In this document: piece by piece, positions 58,511 to 64,000 of the stretch
How the letters are laid out: each line of letters starts with the position of its first letter
Position numbering within the stretch: position 1 is the first letter of the stretch
Assembly: GCF_022539505.1 (NCBI RefSeq)
Contig: NC_061514.1
Span: forward strand, 34,315,769-34,379,768
Length of the DNA stretch: 64,000 nt
Direction of reading: 5' to 3'
Origin: Lolium rigidum
Lineage: Eukaryota; Streptophyta; Magnoliopsida; Poales; Poaceae
Position numbers and translations under genes: made by a program
The notes under the pieces: model-generated
What the model saw: the letters and a program-made list of their open reading frames with translations, nothing else
What the model was told of the DNA's origin: nothing
Database searches by the model: none

Positions 58511-58636
58511 GAGTGGCGGAGCTACAACTTTTGGAATCAGGGTGCATGTGGAATGAAAAACTACAATTGTGCAAAGATTTTTTTTTTCTAGGGGGTGTCA
58601 TGTGCAGCTCCATAGCAAGCTGTAGATCCGCCAGTG
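58511..58636. mobile_element. 126-bp hAT-type MITE
   Basis: Ends are GAGTGGCGGAGCTACA and, inverted, CACTGGCGGATCTACA, resembling hAT CAGTGGCGG termini. An exact 8-bp duplication AATACACT lies at 58503-58510 and 58637-58644, as expected for hAT elements. Confidence 0.8.
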
Positions 58637-58644
58637 AATACACT

Positions 58645-59128
58645 AAGCTCCTCACACATGACACTAGCGGGATGCCTATAATGATATAAAAGCCGAGCAT
58701 TTGAAGGCAATTTCATTAATGCGGGAAACATTGTGGGGGAAAACTCATCACAGTCGAAAGGTAAGCATGATACAAATTAGGCTACACGGTTTACTATCAT
58801 GCAACTAGCTGTTGAGTTAGCATAAATATTTTATTTTGTAGTCCTGGCTCTTCACTTCCAGGTCTTGAAACTTGGCTGCAATATTCAGTGGTTGTTGGTG
58901 CTGGACTACCTACCGCGTGTCTCCAGGAGTTTGAATTGATTTACACATGGAATTTGTATCCGTGATAGTTTATATTGAACAGGAATAATCCATATTTGTG
59001 TTGGTCTTAGACTAGGAATAATCGGTTGCCTAGATAAATTCACGAGAAGTATTTAGGACCAAAGGAAATAATTTATACAACCTATTGACGCTAAAGATCA
59101 TTTGTATTTCGTACATGTACTAAACGTA
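58645..59128. other. Spacer between MITE and CACTA-2
   Basis: AT-rich, no gene recognised. GTA at 59126-59128 is the left target copy of CACTA-2. Confidence 0.5.
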
Positions 59129-60334
59129 CACTGGTGGAAAAAAGGCCTTTGGTCGCGGTTCGCAACTGCCATTAGTCGCGGTTGCGCAACCGCGACCAAA
59201 TAAGCGTGACTAAAGGCCCCCCCCTTTAGTCGCGGTTGCTTACGAACCGCGACTAAAGGCCCGTCCACGTGGGCGCCATGCGTCCGTCAGGGCGGAGGAC
59301 CTTTAGTCGCGGTTCGCCTGGCCAACCGCGACTAAAGGCCTCCGCGGGTTAATTTTTTTTAATCCATTTGGTTTTCTAATTATTTTTCACTCCTTTTTTT
59401 TTCTTTTTTTTTCCACAATTTCTAGTATTTCAATTATTGGCCAAGTTTAGTCACTAACTACACTTAATCTCTAGTCAAATTCCTTACCTGTGGTCAAACT
59501 TCCCGCTCGGTCACCCATCCTCCCACTACTCCAGCACTAGCACGCTTAACTTCTGAGTTCCATCCCGTCTCGTTTCCAAGTGCTTCGCGCGCATGTTGTT
59601 GATACTAGTATCATATCAATCCTATTAACATGTTGGGTCGATATCACACTTCTTTATTGTTTGAATTTCAAATAATTATTTTAATAAACAAAAGTAATGA
59701 TGTAATAATAATCTTGAATAAATAAATAAATATTAACTTTTTAAATTTATATTATAATTAATTTCTTAATTTGATAATTTTTTAAATATTTTTTTTTGCC
59801 AAACCTGAAAATTTGAAAATCTAAAAATTGGCTAACTTTACGGTTTTACCATTTTTTAAACTTTTTTTGCAAAAAAAGTGAAAATTTAAATTTCTTAATT
59901 TCTCCGAATAGTAGGTTGCATAACATACAAGAATCTGAAAACAATTTTTTTTTTGAATTTTCTATCATTTTCTTTTGTATTTTACAAACCAAAAAAAGGC
60001 GATCCACAGGGGGGGGTGCAGGGTGCGTGGGAGTAAAAAAACTCGGAAAAACCTTTAGTCCCGGTTGGGGACACCAACCGCGACTAAAGGGGTACCCTTT
60101 AGTCGCGGTTGGTGTCCCCAACCGGGACTAAAGGTTTTTCTACCGGCCGCATCCCTCCATAGCCCTTTAGTCCCGGTTGGTGTTACCAACCGCGACTAAA
60201 GGGGTACCCTTTCTTCTCGGATGGAGCATTAGTCGCGGGTTGCCTCCCGAACCGCGACTAAAGCCCCCTTTAGTCGCGGTTCGAATATTTCCGGGACTAA
60301 TGGGGGTGGACGGAAGCCTCTTTTTCTACTAGTG
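59129..60334. mobile_element. CACTA-2: 1.2-kb non-autonomous CACTA element
   Basis: The element begins CACTGGTGGAAAAAAGGCC and ends with the inverse of CACTAGTAGAAAAAGAGG, flanked by GTA on both sides (59126-59128 and 60335-60337). Both ends hold many copies of TTTAGTCGCGGTT and its inverse AACCGCGACTAAA. The middle is AT-rich and non-coding. The 3-bp duplication and CACTA-type termini make the boundaries firm. Confidence 0.9.
60020..60300. repeat. Subterminal inverted repeats of CACTA-2
   Basis: CTTTAGTCCCGGTTGGGGAC and its near inverse alternate several times (60050-60300), as do TTTAGTCGCGGTT/AACCGCGACTAAA at 59160-59340. Adjacent copies could pair into strong hairpins. Confidence 0.85.
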
Positions 60335-60900
60335 GTAGTACTTGCAATTATCATGTAACACAACGTCATCCACATGGATACTAGTTACGGTTGATTCCTA
60401 CATTTTTGCAAGCATTTAATGTGCTAGAGAAGACCCTAAGCAACAAAGCGTTGTACGATCTATTTTCTTAACTTCTCTTGTCTGACGTGGAAGGCACAAG
60501 GGAAGACTGCTTTCCCCACCATAGTACATGCCCTTAGGCTGGTGCCAACGCGGGCGTTAGGGCGGGCGGTACCGCCCGCCGGGAGGCGAGAGCGGGGCGA
60601 TAGGGAGGCGAGACGGCAGCGCGGGGCGGTGGATCCACCGCCCGGCGGTAGCGCCCGCTACCGCCCGGCTGCCGCCCGCGCTGGCGCCGAGAGGGGGGCG
60701 AGAGGGGGGCGAGAGCGAGGCGGTGCGCTGGCGGGTCGGGGCGGTAGCGGGGGCGAGAGCGGGAGCGGCGGGAGGGGGTAACGGCTAGCTGACGTGGCGC
60801 GATCTGATTCGTCCACGTCAGCTAGCCGTTGGGGTAGCCGTTGCTGGCTCAAAAAATTCGAAAAAAAAGCCAAAAAACCCCAAAATTTCATCCCCACCCC

Positions 60901-60908
60901 TATAAATA
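60901..60908 (+). promoter_or_regulatory. TATA box of the Myb/SANT ORF
   Basis: CCCCTATAAATACCCCCC lies about 80 bases upstream of the ATG at 60985, followed by a C/T-rich leader. Confidence 0.65.
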
Positions 60909-60984
60909 CCCCCCATATGGTTTCACTCACTCCACACCCATTTCATCTCATTCATCTCCTTCACTCTCTCAAATCTTCTCCACC

Positions 60985-62266
60985 ATGTCTGGTTGGACTC
61001 CAGATACGACCTCGTTCACGGATCTCTTGCAGCCCGACGGGTCACCAGTACACCTAGATGATGTCTCTCCGACACATCGTCGCTCCAATGTCGGTTCTTC
61101 GCCGCTTCCCCGAGTTTTATACTCCTCCGGCACACCACCTCCGGGGCCATATGGGCCATACGCTCCACCTCCGGCGCCATATGGTTCGTACCCTCCGCCT
61201 CCGTATCCATACCCCCCACCACCTTCACATGCTCCACCTACAGGTAGCGGGAGTGGGACTGTACCTCCTTACCCACCACCTTCGTACGGTTCATACGCTC
61301 CACCTCCGTATCCATACGCGCCATATGGTCCGTACCCCCCACCACCTCCTGAAGCCAGTGCTCCAAGCTACGAGTCCGAAGCCGCGGAAACAATCGTACC
61401 AAAGCGTCCAAAGAGGCTTGACTGGACAAATACGGACGAGGAAAAACTGGTACTTTACTTACCCATCACATATTTATTTCGGGGTTGGTTCTTCCTTGGA
61501 TTTTTCACTAACAATATCTATTTCGGGGTAGGTTCATGCTTGGATTTTTAACTCCAAGGACTCTGTCGCCGGTAATTGCAAGACCGGCAATAGTTTTTGG
61601 GGTCAGATAGCTGCAACCTTCAACTCTACCTCGGATCCTGCCCGTCGTCGGACCTCGAAGCAACTGAAGGATCATTGGAATGCCTACAACAAGGAGGTGT
61701 CCCTGTTCAATGCATACCACATCCAAGAAGAAGCGTTACGTCAGAGTGGAGCAGACGATGCAATGGTCATGAAGGCGGCAATGGAGAGGTACGCGAATGA
61801 CAAAAGAGTGACTCAGCCGTTCAGACGGCACCACTGGTGGGAAGCTGTTCGCAATGAAGCGAAGTGGAAAGGACAACATGGTCCTGGTAGTGGAACCGAT
61901 TCCACTTCCAAGAGAAGCCGTCTGGGAGTTTCTGGTGAGTACAGCTCTAGCGAGGCGACGACGGAGGAGGAGTGTCCAACGGGCCGCGATAGGGCCAAGG
62001 CCGCGGCACGTAAGGATAGGAGGAAGGGGAAGGAAACCTCATCAAGCAGTGAGGTAGCAAGTAAATCCTTCGCGATGAAGAATATGTGGAATGGTTTAGT
62101 GAAGGCTAAGCTACTCAAGCAATGGAACAAAATGAAAGACCGATCAACCGCCGACATGAACGAAGCAGAAAAGCGCAAACATGCGAAGGCCATCCAGATG
62201 GTGGAAAAAGAGCTTGGTCTGGAAGATGATGACGACGAGGAGGAGGAGGAGGAGGAAGAGGAGTAG
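60985..62266 (+). CDS. Myb/SANT (trihelix-like) ORF1-type protein of a Harbinger-like element
   Basis: Exon 1 (60985-61449) and exon 2 (61532-62266) join in frame across a GT-AG intron to 399 codons with no stop. The N-terminus is Pro/Tyr-rich with PYPPPP-type repeats (about residues 45-130). Next comes a Myb/SANT or trihelix-like domain: KRLDWTNTDEEKLV, then AWIFNSKDSVAGN and QLKDHWNAYNKEVSLFNAYH. The C-terminal part is basic, then helical (NMWNGLVKAKLLKQWNKMKD), ending in a run of Glu. In Harbinger elements such proteins bind the element ends and bring in the transposase. Also possible: a domesticated host protein. The frame is fully open, so it may be expressed. Confidence 0.75.
61450..61531 (+). 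other. Intron with duplicated acceptor region
   Basis: The 82-bp intron contains TATTTCGGGGTTGGTTC and, 36 bases later, TATTTCGGGGTAGGTTC followed in both cases by a TGGATTTTT stretch. Only the second copy has the AG needed for splicing. Confidence 0.7.
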
Positions 62267-62861
62267 AATTTATTTTTTATTTATTATGTAATTTTTAAAA
62301 TTTATTATGCAATTTTATTAATTATTATGTAATCGGTAACAATTTTAGTTCAATAAAATAATTTTCTTGCATTATTTTGAATGTTGTAATCTGAAAAAGA
62401 AATGCTGATGTCGAGAAGAGAGAAAAGCTGATGTGAAGGAGAGAGAGGTGAGAGCTGGCACTATAGCCTGTGTATTGACACCGTGGGATGAGAGTGGGGT
62501 GAGAGTGAGGAAAAAAGCTAACGTGGCAGGCTATAGTGGGGTGATGCATTGGCACCAGCCTTAGAGTTACATGATCTCTCGCCAGCAGCTCAGGTGCCGC
62601 TCGCTATAGCCAATAACGGATCCAGGACAAAAATTTCCAGGTGTCCCATGTGTATCTCCACGCTCACGTTCTAAGAGCATCTTCAACGGGCGCGGCAAAA
62701 CCCGTGCGGGCAAAAAAAATCGTATGTTTGGCGCGCGCGGGCGCCCGCGCGAACCTCCAGCGGACACGTGAAAAAAGAGCACGCGCTAAATATTTTGCCG
62801 CGCCCACGCATTTGCGCGCGCTATCCCGCGGGAAAGTTGGCGCTTCGGCTGGCGCGCGCGC

Positions 62862-62868
62862 TATAAAA
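62862..62868 (+). promoter_or_regulatory. TATA box of the AP2/ERF ORF
   Basis: GCGCTATAAAACGCG is about 130 bases upstream of the ATG at 62995, well placed for transcription starting near 62893. Confidence 0.65.
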
Positions 62869-62994
62869 CGCGACGCGGGCGCGAAGCCAACCGCCTGGAA
62901 AGTTCAGTTTCTCCTCCGCGTGTCGCTTCTCCTCCGCCTCTCGCCGCTCTGCCTGCCACGCCGCGCCCGCGCCGACGCTCCGTCTCCGACGACA

Positions 62995-63633
62995 ATGCCT
63001 CCGCGTCGCCGCTCCTCCTCCGGCTACCGCGGTGTTCGCGCGCGGCCGAGCGGACGCTTCGACGCCGAGATCCGCTCCGGCGAGGAGCGCATCCGCCTCG
63101 GCACCTTCGACACGGCGCACGAGGCGGCGCGTGCCTACGACGCCGTCGCGTGGCGCCTCGGCCGCCCCCGCCGGCACATGAACTTCGACGACGTTTGGAA
63201 GCGCGAGCAGGCGGAGATGCTCGCGCCGCCATCGCCGACCGTCACGACCGAGCAGCGGCGGCGCAACCGCGAGCTCGAGCAGCGCCTGCACATCGCGGAG
63301 CAGGACGAGCGCCTCCGCCTCGAGTGGGTGCGTGCGTTCCCGGAGGACGTCGCCGCGATGGAGGCGATCTACGCGAAGAAGAACGAGCAGAAGGAGCTGA
63401 AGGCGAAGGCGGCGAAGAAGAAGAAGGCCGACCGCGAGAAGCGCCGGGCTGAGTCGGCGGCGAGGAAGGCGGAGAGGGCGGAGAAGGTGGCGCGGAGGGC
63501 GAGGAGGGCGGAGGAGAAGAAAAGAGGCGCCGGGCCGTCGACGAACGTCCCCTCCTCCTCCTCCTCCTTCGAGTGGACGACCACTCCGGTCTCCGACACT
63601 ACCCTGACTAGCGGATCGTCGGACTACGACTAG
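62995..63633 (+). CDS. Single AP2/ERF-domain protein inside a TIR element
   Basis: The 212-codon intronless frame starts MPPRRRSSSGYRGVRARPSG. The AP2/ERF domain spans about residues 9-66 with the YRGVR start, RLGTFDTAHEAARAYDAVAW and a final NF. A highly charged helical region follows (about 75-185; RRRNRELEQRLHIAEQDERL, then Lys/Ala/Arg repeats with AAKKKKADREKRR as a likely nuclear signal) and a Ser-rich tail ends DYD. The open frame can be read further up to 62641, but the ATG at 62995 sits correctly after the TATA box. AP2/ERF proteins bind GCC- or DRE-type DNA. The gene has no introns and GC-rich codons. Intact. Confidence 0.85.
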   Translation: MPPRRRSSSGYRGVRARPSGRFDAEIRSGEERIRLGTFDTAHEAARAYDAVAWRLGRPRRHMNFDDVWKREQAEMLAPPSPTVTTEQRRRNRELEQRLHIAEQDERLRLEWVRAFPEDVAAMEAIYAKKNEQKELKAKAAKKKKADREKRRAESAARKAERAEKVARRARRAEEKKRGAGPSTNVPSSSSSFEWTTTPVSDTTLTSGSSDYD

Positions 63634-63954
63634 GAGGACTCCAAGTAGATTTAGGGTAGTTAAATAAAATGTCGGTGTTTGTCGAACTTTTAATATATTT
63701 GAATTTCTAGTTAAATTTTCGTGTTTTATTTGATTTGTTTTGAACGAAATACGAACAAACTAGCCGTTTGCGTAGCCCCGCGCGCTGCAAAATGGCGCAT
63801 CCGGCGGAGGACCAATTTAACCGCCTGTGCACGCGCTGCAAAATGGAGCATCCGGCGGGGCAAAATTCGGCCCAGCGCGCGCTATCCGTTTGCAGCGCGG
63901 CGGAAGAGCGGTTTAGCGCGCCGATTTTTGCCGCGCCTGTTGGAGATGCTCTAA

Positions 63955-64000
63955 ATAAGTATCGTTAGCAGCGTCGGCATATCAATATTGGGGCGCCCAT
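63955..64000. other. Right edge of window
   Basis: Only 46 bases follow the AP2/ERF element; nothing is recognised. Confidence 0.5.

Larger units (their letters stand above)
60537..62560 (+). mobile_element. Harbinger-like element with Myb/SANT ORF, no transposase
   Basis: Terminal inverted repeats GGCTGGTGCCAACGC and GGCTGGTGCCAATGC are flanked by TTA on both sides (60534-60536 and 62561-62563). TTA is the typical PIF/Harbinger target. Autonomous members carry two ORFs, a Myb/SANT protein and a DDE nuclease; here only the first is present and it is open. Left subterminal sequence is extremely GC-rich (GCGGGCGGTACCGCCCGCC), with its own inverted repeats. Confidence 0.85.
62675..63951 (+). 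mobile_element. TIR element with TAA duplication carrying an AP2/ERF ORF
   Basis: Ends are GAGCATCTTCAACGGGCGCG and, inverted, GAGCATCTCCAACAGGCGCG, continuing with shared GCAAAA (26 of about 28 bases). TAA lies on both sides (62672-62674 and 63952-63954). The terminal motif GAGCATCTCCAAC is shared with the B3-bearing element at 54505, and the TWA duplication suggests PIF/Harbinger. The only gene inside is the AP2/ERF ORF. Confidence 0.8.

Noticed and set aside
1..64000. tRNA, rRNA, snoRNA genes or CRISPR-like arrays
   Set aside because: None was recognised; the tandem repeats present have no spacer structure and belong to transposons.

Overview
This is a plant nuclear window that looks like a transposon-rich, large grass genome, probably Triticeae (wheat, Aegilops, barley or rye relatives). 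Evidence: nested LTR retrotransposons with exact 5-bp target-site duplications (TSDs), Tat-lineage Ty3/gypsy elements with antisense genes, CACTA, Stowaway, hAT and PIF/Harbinger-like elements, and split plant genes with GT-AG introns. Species and chromosome cannot be told. No rRNA, tRNA or CRISPR array was recognised.

Layout. 1-24540 is one old gypsy element (Gypsy-2, minus strand, left end outside the window) with two later insertions: a complete, younger gypsy element of the same broad lineage (Gypsy-1, 205-13993, TSD GTCAG, 739-bp LTRs about 1.8% different) inside its antisense gene, and a 4.3-kb LTR-type insertion (14554-18838, TSD TATTC). 24778-28389 is a non-autonomous CACTA element split by a 2.3-kb solo LTR (25075-27373, TSD CTGTC). 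28962-37807 is a decayed EXO70-like exocyst gene split by a young copia element (30478-37693, 443-bp LTRs with 4 differences).

38560-52113 is the gene-bearing part. It holds a multi-exon DCC-family (DUF393) thiol-disulfide oxidoreductase gene on the minus strand, a Myb/SANT-type pseudogene on the plus strand, a long poorly understood intergenic stretch, and an apparently intact three-exon wall-associated receptor kinase (WAK) gene on the minus strand whose last codons seem to come from a Stowaway MITE.

53.1-64 kb is rich in class II elements: a Harbinger transposase remnant with its core deleted, then three TIR elements with 3-bp TAA or TTA duplications that carry no transposase but carry ORFs for DNA-binding-type proteins (B3-like, Myb/SANT-like, AP2/ERF), plus a second B3-like pseudogene, a 1.2-kb CACTA element (TSD GTA) and a 126-bp hAT MITE (TSD AATACACT). 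This cluster of transposon-carried transcription-factor-type ORFs is the most interesting pattern in the window. The AP2/ERF and Myb/SANT ORFs are open; the B3 ORF has one stop codon.

All assignments come from reading motifs, frames, splice signals and terminal repeats by eye. No database search was run, and family names for individual TEs are deliberately not given.
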